Positions 1-5,243 of a DNA stretch of 5,243 nt are shown one piece after another. The stretch covers positions 1 through 5,243 of the forward strand of contig CANLHV010000087.1 in NCBI GenBank assembly GCA_947490975.1. Direction: 5' to 3'. Both the position numbers and the translations under genes were made by a program. This stretch comes from Acidimicrobiaceae bacterium. GTDB lineage: Bacteria; Actinomycetota; Acidimicrobiia; Acidimicrobiales; Ilumatobacteraceae. Each line of letters begins with the position of its first letter. Position 1 is the stretch's first letter. The notes under the pieces were generated by a model. It searched no databases. It had not been told where the DNA came from and worked only from the letters and a program-made list of their open reading frames with translations.

Positions 1-1204
1 CGTACGGTTGGCCAGCGGCCTTCGGGGCACGACTCGCACCAACAAAACCGGCGACAACTACGAGCGTCACTAAATATGGCGCCATCAACAAAAACTCACT
101 TGGTATGCCCGTGTCAAAGTTGCCGATTTTCAACCGCACCGCTTCGGCGAGTGCGAACACAATCGCCCCACTAAATGCGCCAACTGGGTGCCAACGTCCG
201 AAAATTACGGCAGCGAGTGCGATAAATCCGCGACCGCCGGTTATGTTTTGATCGAAGCGACCGACTGTGCCGATCGGCCACCATGCTCCGCCGATGCCCG
301 CGATTGCTCCTGCGATTAACAAGTTGCGATAACGCAATTTAATTACGTCGACACCGAGAGTGCCCGCTGCTTTCGGATACTCGCCTGCGGCTCGGGTACG
401 CAGACCCCAACGCGTGCGATACATTGCCCAAGTTAAAAGCGCTACCGCGGCAAATGAGAAATAAACAAAAATTGTTTGTACAAAAAGAATTTGACCAATG
501 AACGGAATCTTCGACAGTAGCGGCACCGATATCGGCATCACCGGCACAAGCGAGTTGTAGTCAGGGTTCGGCACTAGAACTCTGAAACTCAAAAACGAAG
601 TGATGCCGAGCGCAAAAAAGTTAATCGCAAAGCCGACGATTACTTGATCGACGCGATATTTGATCGAGAACACTGCAAGTATCCACGCCAGCAACATGCC
701 CGTGAGCATTGCGATGATCGTGCCAAACCAGAGGTTTGTAAGCGACGCGCCGACTGCGCCGGTAAACGCACCGGCCAACAACATGCCCTCAATTGCAATG
801 TTGATTACACCGCTACGTTCACACAGAATGCCCGCAAGAGCACCCAGTGTTATCGGCACACTGCGCGAAACAGTGTCTTGCAACATGCCAACAAGGCTGA
901 ACGACTCGCCCGACGTTGCCCACGACAAAAAACTCATCACGAACATTGCAGTAGCAAGCGCCAAAACGATGTTTGAAACTTTGCCCAGCCCACGCCATAG
1001 TTGCGCCGCACCGAGGCCAACAAAGACGAAGCCGAAGATATAAGCAAATTGTTGTGCGGGCAGTGACAGCGAAAAACCACCCTCGGTCAGTCTGAAACCC
1101 GCATCACCTGGTCGGCGCGAAAAAATCACCAACGTGATTACAGCCAGACCCAGATAACCGAAACCGACGTTGCGAGCGCGCTTTTTTTGCTCTGCTGAAA
1201 TCAT
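1..1204 (-). CDS. BMP-type nucleoside ABC transporter, second permease subunit (3' end cut by the window)
   Basis: Inner-membrane permease of the BPD_transp_2 family, the NupQ/RnsD-like partner that forms the import channel with the neighbouring permease. The frame stays open from the ATG at 1202-1204 to base 1, giving 401 residues without a stop. The last visible residues, RAPKAAGQPY, resemble the family's usual C-terminus, so probably only a few codons are missing. Family motifs seen: ERSGVINIAIEGM (about 129-141), RVDQVIVGFAIN (184-195), RAAGEYPKAAGTLGVDV (271-287) and ITGGRGFIALAAVIFGRW (321-338). Hydrophobic segments lie near 14-29, 50-69, 78-95, 114-128, 138-155, 159-179, 187-206, 243-260, 295-310, 326-350 and 370-390. 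About 105 residues precede the conserved core, more than in the roughly 320-residue Bacillus-type proteins. The start follows the first permease's stop by 11 bases, with GGTGAG 10 bases upstream. Role is certain as a family call; the ligand is inferred. Confidence 0.93.
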   Translation of the reverse strand, partial: MISAEQKKRARNVGFGYLGLAVITLVIFSRRPGDAGFRLTEGGFSLSLPAQQFAYIFGFVFVGLGAAQLWRGLGKVSNIVLALATAMFVMSFLSWATSGESFSLVGMLQDTVSRSVPITLGALAGILCERSGVINIAIEGMLLAGAFTGAVGASLTNLWFGTIIAMLTGMLLAWILAVFSIKYRVDQVIVGFAINFFALGITSFLSFRVLVPNPDYNSLVPVMPISVPLLSKIPFIGQILFVQTIFVYFSFAAVALLTWAMYRTRWGLRTRAAGEYPKAAGTLGVDVIKLRYRNLLIAGAIAGIGGAWWPIGTVGRFDQNITGGRGFIALAAVIFGRWHPVGAFSGAIVFALAEAVRLKIGNFDTGIPSEFLLMAPYLVTLVVVAGFVGASRAPKAAGQPY

Positions 1205-1220
1205 CAACGCTTCACTCACC
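1205..1220 (-). promoter_or_regulatory. Ribosome binding site of the second permease, overlapping the upstream stop codon
   Basis: GGTGAG (1215-1220) lies 10 bases before the ATG and contains the TGA stop of the first permease (1216-1218). Ribosomes ending on the first permease would therefore be placed at this start, which suggests coupled translation of the two permeases. The match to a strong Shine-Dalgarno site is only moderate. Confidence 0.5.
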
Positions 1221-2340
1221 CGCCCCACCCCCTAAATGTTTGACCTTGGCTTGCAACTTGTGACTTAACCCTGAACATCGCTTTAACCAGAAGTGGTGCA
1301 GCAACGAACATCACGATTAATGCGCGCAAAACAATAATCAGATCAACGGGCACGTCAGTGTTTGCCTGCATCGATCGGCCACCTGCTTGCAACGCACCGA
1401 ACAACACTGCCGCCACAAGTGTGCCAATCGGTGAAGACTGACCAAGTAGCGCGACAGCGATTGCATCAAAACCAATGTTGCCCGCCAAACTTGTCGATGC
1501 ATAGCCATATGTGCCGAGCACTTCGGTTGCACCCGCCATGCCGGCAAAGCCGCCTGCCAGCAGCATCGCCACAACCGTCAAACTCTTTGACTTCATACCG
1601 GCATATTTTGCAGCATCGCTATTTAGACCAGTTGCTCGCAATTCAAAACCCAGTGTTGTGCGCTTCAACAAATACCAATACGCATAAGTTGCCAATATCG
1701 CGACAAAAAACCCGGCGTGAGCAACAAGGTCAGACCGGCCATCTAAAAATCCGAACAGTCTTGGCAGATGCGCTTCGTCGGCGATCTCTTTCGAAATCGG
1801 ATCAGGGCGACCTTCGCGCTGAAAAGTTGTTGTCTTCAATAACCACAACACCAAGAAACTTGCAATGCTGTTGAGCATGATCGTTGTGATTACTTCATGA
1901 GCACCCGTGCGCGCCTTCAAAACACCGGCAACGCCACCGTAAAGTGCGCCGCCAATTGCTCCTGCAATCACAGCCAGTGGCACCTGCAACCAACCTGGGC
2001 CCGTCATCGTGAACCCAACCCACAATGCCGTCATGCCACCTGCCAACATCTGACCAGTTGCGCCAATGTTGAATAAACCAGCTTTGAACGCCACCGAAAC
2101 TGCAAGGCCACTCAATAACAACGGCGTCGTACCAGTGATCGTGTTTGAAATTGAACGCAAACCCCAGAACGAACCTTCAAACAAAGATTTATACGCGGTG
2201 AAAACCGTCGAGAATGCTTTGCCAAAATCGCCCGACTTCAACGCGTCAATGTCGGTGACGACGATAATTATCGCGCCGACAAGCAGCGATGCTAGAAGCG
2301 CCAAAAATGTATAGCGCAGCGACTTGATTAGCTCTTTCAC
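1216..2340 (-). CDS. BMP-type nucleoside ABC transporter, first permease subunit
   Basis: Inner-membrane permease of the BPD_transp_2 family (NupP/RnsC-like), 374 residues, close to the family's usual length. It forms a heterodimeric channel with the second permease. Visible family motifs: FNIGATGQM (90-98), RTGAHEVITTIMLN (144-157), LRATGLNSDAAKYAGM (234-249), GFDAIAVALLG (290-300) and SMQ (323-325). Hydrophobic segments lie near 11-29, 71-88, 97-113, 119-140, 151-169, 208-226, 254-271, 288-316 and 333-354. The start is a GTG (2338-2340) whose GTGA overlaps the ATPase stop by 4 bases. This typical termination-reinitiation arrangement supports the start even though the Shine-Dalgarno site is weak (a GGGG 7 bases upstream). 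The N-terminus MKELIKSLRY before the first membrane segment is sensible. No key motif is missing. Nucleoside as the ligand is inferred from the family. Confidence 0.95.
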   Translation of the reverse strand: MKELIKSLRYTFLALLASLLVGAIIIVVTDIDALKSGDFGKAFSTVFTAYKSLFEGSFWGLRSISNTITGTTPLLLSGLAVSVAFKAGLFNIGATGQMLAGGMTALWVGFTMTGPGWLQVPLAVIAGAIGGALYGGVAGVLKARTGAHEVITTIMLNSIASFLVLWLLKTTTFQREGRPDPISKEIADEAHLPRLFGFLDGRSDLVAHAGFFVAILATYAYWYLLKRTTLGFELRATGLNSDAAKYAGMKSKSLTVVAMLLAGGFAGMAGATEVLGTYGYASTSLAGNIGFDAIAVALLGQSSPIGTLVAAVLFGALQAGGRSMQANTDVPVDLIIVLRALIVMFVAAPLLVKAMFRVKSQVASQGQTFRGWGG

Positions 2341-3866
2341 GAGTTGACCCCAACCGCATTTTCTGGCCGCGAACCTGCCATATACAAGCCGACATCCATA
2401 TGGCTGACTTTCTTTGGGTCGAGATCAGCAACTACCTTGCCGCGATACATCACCAAAATTCGATCAGACAATGCCATAACTTCATCAAGTTCGGTGCTGA
2501 CAATCAAAATTGCCGTGCCTGAGTCGCGCTCTTTGACAATCTGCTCGTGAATATATTCGATGCTGCCAACATCGATGCCGCGTGTCGGCTGCGCTGCGAG
2601 CACCAATCGAATATCTCGACTCAACTCGCGTGCAACAATAACTTTTTGTTGATTACCACCTGAGAGCGTTGAAGCCAATTGATCAGGGTCACTGGTTCGA
2701 ATATCGTAACTTTGCACCAACTCTTCGGCTTTTTCTTTTGCTTTCGACCACTTCATTTTGAAGCCACTGCAAAATTCAGAATCGTGATATCGAGTTAGAA
2801 CAAGATTTTCAGTAATCGTCATACCGGTCACCAAACCTTGACGTTGACGATCTTCTGGCACATGACCCATGCCAAGTGTGTGCCGTTGTCGCGGCGACGC
2901 TTCGGTTATATCTTTTCCATCGAGAGTCAACGAACCCTGACTTGTTCGCCGCAAGCCGCTGATCGCCTCTACTAGTTCGGTCTGTCCATTGCCCTGCACA
3001 CCCGCAACACCAACTATTTCACCTGCGCGAACATTGAACGAAACATTTTCGACTATCAAGCGGCCGTCTGGGTCAATGATGCTCAAGTCTCTAACATCGA
3101 GCACAACTTGCTTCGGCGACGCAGTCGCTTTGTTTACAGTCAACTGCACGGGTCGACCCACCATCATCTCGGCAATTTGAGACTCTGACGCAGTCTTTGG
3201 GTCGGCATCGCCAACAACTTTGCCGCGACGCAAAACATTTATCCGGTCGGCAATCGTCAGCGCTTCTTTCAACTTGTGCGTGATAAAGACAACGCCTTTT
3301 CCAGCATCGGTAAGTGTGCGAACGATCGAGAAAAATTCAATAATTTCACTTGGCGTCAACACTGCGGTTGGTTCGTCGAACACAACTATCTTCGCGTCAC
3401 GCAGCAAAACCTTGACAATCTCAACGCGCTGTCGCACGCCCACAGGCAAGTCTTCGACTATCGCATCAGGGTCGAGGTTCAAGTTGTATCTGTCAGATAC
3501 TTCACGCACCTGCTTTCGCGCACGTTCAATATCAAGTGCACCGAATCTCTTCGTCGGCTCTGAGCCAAGCACGACGTTCTCGGCAACAGAGAAAACCGGC
3601 ACCAACATAAAGTGCTGGTGCACCATGCCAATGCCCGCTTTTATTGCATCTGCCGGAGAGTGAAAATTCACTGCGGTGCCGTCGATCAGAATTTCACCCT
3701 CATCGGCCTTATAAAGGCCGTAAAGCACATTCATGAGCGTTGATTTACCTGCACCATTTTCGCCTACGAGTGCAAGCACCTCGCCAGTCTCAACTGTCAA
3801 ATTCACTGAGTCGTTGGCGATAACACCAGGAAATTTCTTGGTGATTCCTCGTAGCTCAAGTTTCAT
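2337..3866 (-). CDS. BMP-type nucleoside ABC transporter, double-domain ATP-binding subunit
   Basis: Cytoplasmic ATPase of 509 residues with two fused ABC domains (NupO/RnsA-like; RbsA/MglA architecture). It powers import through the two downstream permeases. Domain 1: Walker A GENGAGKS (35-42), Q-loop Gln84, signature-like region LPVGVRQR (140-147), Walker B VVFDEPTA (161-168) and H-loop His197 in ITHKLKEA. Domain 2: degenerate Walker A GVQGNGQT (289-296, Lys replaced by Gln295), intact signature LSGGNQQK (401-408), Walker B changed to LAAQPTRG (423-430) and Glu459 where the H-loop His would be. By family knowledge this leaves one competent composite ATP site (Walker A of domain 1 with LSGGNQ of domain 2). 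The ATG at 3864-3866 was chosen because MKLELRGITKKFPG is the usual domain start and GAGGT lies 10 bases upstream. An upstream in-frame TTG would begin beside the terminator stem. Its TGA overlaps the next gene. Confidence 0.96.
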   Translation of the reverse strand: MKLELRGITKKFPGVIANDSVNLTVETGEVLALVGENGAGKSTLMNVLYGLYKADEGEILIDGTAVNFHSPADAIKAGIGMVHQHFMLVPVFSVAENVVLGSEPTKRFGALDIERARKQVREVSDRYNLNLDPDAIVEDLPVGVRQRVEIVKVLLRDAKIVVFDEPTAVLTPSEIIEFFSIVRTLTDAGKGVVFITHKLKEALTIADRINVLRRGKVVGDADPKTASESQIAEMMVGRPVQLTVNKATASPKQVVLDVRDLSIIDPDGRLIVENVSFNVRAGEIVGVAGVQGNGQTELVEAISGLRRTSQGSLTLDGKDITEASPRQRHTLGMGHVPEDRQRQGLVTGMTITENLVLTRYHDSEFCSGFKMKWSKAKEKAEELVQSYDIRTSDPDQLASTLSGGNQQKVIVARELSRDIRLVLAAQPTRGIDVGSIEYIHEQIVKERDSGTAILIVSTELDEVMALSDRILVMYRGKVVADLDPKKVSHMDVGLYMAGSRPENAVGVNS

Positions 3867-3881
3867 CTTTGGCTTTACCTC
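3867..3881 (-). promoter_or_regulatory. Ribosome binding site deciding the ATPase start
   Basis: GAGGT (3877-3881) stands 10 bases before the ATG at 3864-3866. It supports this start over the in-frame TTG at 3945-3947, which would add 27 residues unlike the family. Confidence 0.6.
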
Positions 3882-3900
3882 GTTGCGAACGGCTGAAAAG

Positions 3901-3928
3901 AGACTAGTCGGCACGATTCGCTTGCAAA
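3901..3928 (-). promoter_or_regulatory. Candidate promoter of the ATPase-permease genes
   Basis: Just after the terminator, TTTGCA (3923-3928, 4 of 6 to TTGACA) is followed after 16 bases by TAGTCT (3901-3906), which fits the loose actinobacterial TAnnnT -10 pattern. A transcript would begin near 3894, leaving a leader of about 28 bases before the ATPase ATG. The same 8-mer CTAGTCTC occurs upstream of the lipoprotein gene. This is pattern matching only; readthrough of the terminator could equally supply transcription. Confidence 0.3.
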
Positions 3929-3939
3929 AATTCGCACGC

Positions 3940-3974
3940 AAAAACAAAGGCCCTACTGCGAGTGCAGTAGGGCC
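3940..3974 (-). terminator. Strong intrinsic terminator after the lipoprotein gene
   Basis: A perfect 11-bp stem (GGCCCTACTGC at 3949-3959 with GCAGTAGGGCC at 3964-3974) closes a 4-base loop. On the minus strand it is followed by TTTGTTTTT (3940-3948). It starts 36 bases past the lipoprotein stop and lies 74 bases before the ATPase ATG, so it sits inside what looks like one operon. Most transcripts of the lipoprotein gene should end here. On the plus strand the stem is followed by AGAGTTTTAA, a poorer T-run, and no plus-strand gene leads into it. Confidence 0.9.
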
Positions 3975-3988
3975 AGAGTTTTAATTCA

Positions 3989-4004
3989 TGCCGTTGTTAC
4001 GGCA
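3989..4004 (-). other. Small hairpin just downstream of the lipoprotein stop codon
   Basis: TGCCGT and ACGGCA form a 6-bp stem with an AACA loop (minus strand), 5 bases past the TAA. No T-run follows, so it is not a terminator by itself. It precedes the strong terminator by 14 bases and could help protect the 3' end of the lipoprotein message. The stem is short and could be chance. Confidence 0.35.
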
Positions 4005-4009
4005 CAAAA

Positions 4010-5086
4010 TTAGATTTTGATTGTGCCGTCGGCGATGCCTTGACCGATTGCCTCAACTTCAGCTTGAAGTTCTGCTGGTACTGCTGTGTAAGCAACACCA
4101 ACGCCACCGTTTGCCAAAGTACCGACATAGTTGTCTGATGTCTTCACACCATTAACTGTGTCAGTGACTGCTGCGAGTACTGCTGCGTCAATGTTCTTCA
4201 ACACTGATGCGATGTACACCTCTGCAGCATCTGGGTTCGAAACGCTCATGTCAACGTCAACACCGATGATCTTGACCTTGCCACCCGACTCCATTGCGAA
4301 TTGTGCTGAACCAAGACCCACTGGACCAGCCACTGGGAAAATGATGTCTGCGCCTTCGTCAGCCTGACTCTTGGCAATGTTCTTGCCGTCGTCAAGACTC
4401 TGGAAGTTTCCGGCGAATGTGCCGTCTTGCTTCGCTGTGTCCCAACCGAGAACCTTAACTGTGGCTCCCTTTTGAGTGTTGTAGTAAGCAACACCCTTAG
4501 CAAAGCCGTCCATGAAGATGCTCACTGGCGGAATGTTGATACCACCGAATGTGCCGACAACGCCAGTCTTGGTCATACCTGCAGCCAAGTAACCGGCCAT
4601 GAATGACGGCTGGTCAGTTGCGAAGATGAGACCACGTGCGTTTGCGATCGGTGGATCAAATGCTGAGTCAACGATTGCATAGTTCTTGTCTGGGTTTGCT
4701 TCTGCTGCAGCTTTTGTTGCATCGCCGAGCAAGAAACCTACTGTGACGATGATGTTGCAACCCTTGTCAGCGAAGTTCTGCAAGTTTGGTGCATAGTCGG
4801 CATCTGATGCTGACTCAAGCAAGTCGATTGTTACACCGAGAGATGCTTCTGCATCTTGCATACCTTTGTACGAAATTTGGTTGAAGCCCTTGTCATCAAC
4901 ACCACCAGTGTCGGTTACTTGGCAAGCAAGAATTCCTTCACCTGGCAACGCTGCTGTTGTCTCTTCTGTGACTTCGGCTGTTGTCTCTTCTGTTGCTGTG
5001 TCGCTGTCACTACCGCAGGCACCTGCGATGAGTGAAAACGCAGCAATGGCAAGAGCAGCAGACTTCAGTCCTTTGCGCTTAATCAT
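4010..5086 (-). CDS. BMP family (PnrA/Med-like) nucleoside-binding lipoprotein
   Basis: Extracellular substrate-binding lipoprotein, 358 residues, a normal length for the family, whose characterised members (Treponema PnrA, Bacillus NupN) bind purine nucleosides. The N-terminus MIKRKG plus a hydrophobic stretch (8-20) ends in AGAC, with Cys24 as the lipidated residue. A Thr/Glu-rich linker (25-50) follows. The binding domain shows VTDTGGVDDKGFNQ (57-70), GFLLGDATKAAAE (117-129), KNYAIVDSAFD (134-144), FMDGFAKGVAYY (191-202), AGPVGLGSAQFA (253-264), IGVDVD (274-279) and SVLKNIDAAVLAAV (294-307). Cys55 and Cys110 are the only other cysteines and could pair. The ATG at 5084-5086 is preferred over an in-frame GTG at 5108-5110 because AGGGAG lies 8 bases before it and the signal peptide begins normally. 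Phe codons are mainly TTC (11 of 14), unlike the permeases. Purine nucleoside as ligand is inferred. Confidence 0.95.
   Translation of the reverse strand: MIKRKGLKSAALAIAAFSLIAGACGSDSDTATEETTAEVTEETTAALPGEGILACQVTDTGGVDDKGFNQISYKGMQDAEASLGVTIDLLESASDADYAPNLQNFADKGCNIIVTVGFLLGDATKAAAEANPDKNYAIVDSAFDPPIANARGLIFATDQPSFMAGYLAAGMTKTGVVGTFGGINIPPVSIFMDGFAKGVAYYNTQKGATVKVLGWDTAKQDGTFAGNFQSLDDGKNIAKSQADEGADIIFPVAGPVGLGSAQFAMESGGKVKIIGVDVDMSVSNPDAAEVYIASVLKNIDAAVLAAVTDTVNGVKTSDNYVGTLANGGVGVAYTAVPAELQAEVEAIGQGIADGTIKI
4953..5000 (-). repeat. Two 24-base tandem units in the lipoprotein linker
   Basis: Units 4953-4976 and 4977-5000 share their first 17 bases exactly on the plus strand (20 of 24 overall). 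They encode the eight-residue repeat TEETTAEV / TEETTAAL and its flank just after the lipidated Cys. The repeat is in frame, so copy-number change would lengthen or shorten the tether by eight residues without breaking the protein. Confidence 0.7.
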
Positions 5087-5094
5087 TGATTGTT

Positions 5095-5100
5095 CTCCCT
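5095..5100 (-). promoter_or_regulatory. Ribosome binding site deciding the lipoprotein start
   Basis: AGGGAG (within AAAGGGAG, 5095-5102) lies 8 bases before the ATG at 5084-5086. It is the strongest Shine-Dalgarno match in the window. It would fall inside the coding region if the GTG at 5108-5110 were used, which argues against that start. Confidence 0.75.
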
Positions 5101-5138
5101 TTGCACACACCCCGATGGTCTATGCGATTTGTGTGACG

Positions 5139-5167
5139 AGACTAGCGCATCCTCGTAACAGGGTGAA
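5139..5167 (-). promoter_or_regulatory. Candidate promoter of the lipoprotein gene
   Basis: TTCACC (5162-5167, 4 of 6 to TTGACA) and TAGTCT (5139-5144) are spaced by 17 bases in the 84-base gap between the tRNA and the lipoprotein gene. A start near 5131 would give a leader of about 45 bases, too short for a known purine riboswitch. The -10-like hexamer overlaps a 5-bp dyad, ACGAG / CTCGT (5136-5156). Transcription reading through from the tRNA promoter outside the window is the alternative. Confidence 0.35.
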
Positions 5168-5170
5168 AAG

Positions 5171-5243
5171 TGGGCCAGGTAGGGATCGAACCTACGACCA
5201 AGGGATTATGAGTCCCCTGCTCTGACCACTGAGCTACTGGCCC
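5171..5243 (-). tRNA. tRNA with CAT anticodon, probably tRNA-Ile2 (lysidine-modified) rather than elongator Met
   Basis: All 73 positions fold into a cloverleaf: acceptor stem GGGCCAG/CTGGCCC with discriminator A (5171), D-stem GCTC/GAGC, anticodon stem GGGGA/TCCCT around loop CTCATAA (anticodon CAT, 5208-5210), variable loop TGGTC and T-stem GTAGG/CCTAC around TTCGATC. No 3' CCA is encoded; CTTTT follows. CAT can mean initiator Met, elongator Met or Ile2. The initiator is unlikely because the anticodon stem lacks its three consecutive G-C pairs next to the loop (here A31-T39 closes it) and position 1 pairs. Pairs C4-G69 and C5-G68, known recognition points for the lysidine synthetase TilS, plus the close likeness of the D-arm, anticodon arm and TGGTC loop to E. 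coli tRNA-Ile2 as I recall it, favour Ile2. The 5' end is exactly at the window edge, so its promoter is not visible. Confidence 0.93.

Noticed and set aside
644..1043. Overlapping plus-strand open frames of 110 and 127 codons
   Set aside because: They lie antisense to the second permease, whose frame is continuous and carries family motifs; their translations are compositionally odd and have no recognisable domain.
1362..1874. 170-codon plus-strand open frame
   Set aside because: Antisense shadow of the first permease; rich in Gln, His and Ser with no domain and no good ribosome binding site seen.
3220..3663. 147-codon plus-strand open frame
   Set aside because: Antisense to domain 1 of the ATPase, where Walker A and B motifs prove the minus-strand frame.
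3867..3947. Longer ATPase beginning at an in-frame TTG (3945-3947)
   Set aside because: The extra 27 residues are unlike the family, the start would abut the terminator stem, and GAGGT supports the ATG at 3864-3866.
5087..5110. Longer lipoprotein beginning at a GTG (5108-5110)
   Set aside because: It would place the clear AGGGAG site inside the gene and put MCAKGEQS before a normal signal peptide start.
5087..5170. Purine riboswitch before the lipoprotein gene
   Set aside because: The gap is only 84 bases with a likely leader of about 45; no three-way-junction pattern is seen. CACAC / GTGTG could pair over about 20 bases but is too weak to claim.
5171..5243. tRNA 3' end as an integration site
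   Set aside because: No integrase, no duplicated tRNA tail and no foreign genes are visible; the neighbouring genes are an ordinary transporter.
1..5243. A new defence, mobile or other undescribed system
   Set aside because: Every coding stretch is accounted for by a known transporter family; no CRISPR array, insertion sequence, toxin-antitoxin pair or large unexplained gap was found.

Overview
The window holds one minus-strand locus and a tRNA gene. Going right to left (5' to 3' on the minus strand) it reads: a CAT-anticodon tRNA, most likely tRNA-Ile2; a BMP/PnrA-type substrate-binding lipoprotein; a strong intrinsic terminator; a double-domain ABC ATPase; a first permease; and a second permease that runs off the left edge. 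This is the standard make-up of a BMP-family nucleoside ABC importer (Bacillus NupNOPQ, Streptococcus RnsBACD, Treponema PnrA types). No long stretch is gene-free. The largest gaps are 143 bases (lipoprotein to ATPase) and 84 bases (tRNA to lipoprotein).

The parts fit one transporter. The lipoprotein would capture the ligand outside the membrane, the two different permeases would form the channel, and the single two-domain ATPase would drive import. The ATPase and first permease genes overlap by 4 bases (GTGA), and the second permease starts 11 bases after the first one's stop, so these three are almost certainly co-transcribed and translationally coupled. The lipoprotein gene is set apart by the terminator, has a better Shine-Dalgarno site and shows a codon choice seen in well-expressed genes. 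This suggests the binding protein is made in excess over the membrane parts. Similar TAGTCT hexamers, each in a shared 8-mer CTAGTCTC, lie upstream of the lipoprotein and of the ATPase and may be the -10 boxes of two promoters.

The organism is probably an actinobacterium. The evidence is the lipoprotein style (lipidated Cys followed by GSDSDT and a Thr/Glu-rich linker), the N-terminally extended second permease, and the tRNA without an encoded CCA. The base composition looks moderate, near 50% GC by eye, with many codons ending in A or T. That would fit a low-GC Acidimicrobiia or aquatic actinobacterial lineage better than a high-GC soil one. This placement is an inference by eye, not a computed result.

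I see no mobile element, CRISPR array, phage gene or unknown system. The points worth a second look are the tRNA identity, the split expression of the operon, the asymmetric ATPase and the long N-terminus of the second permease.
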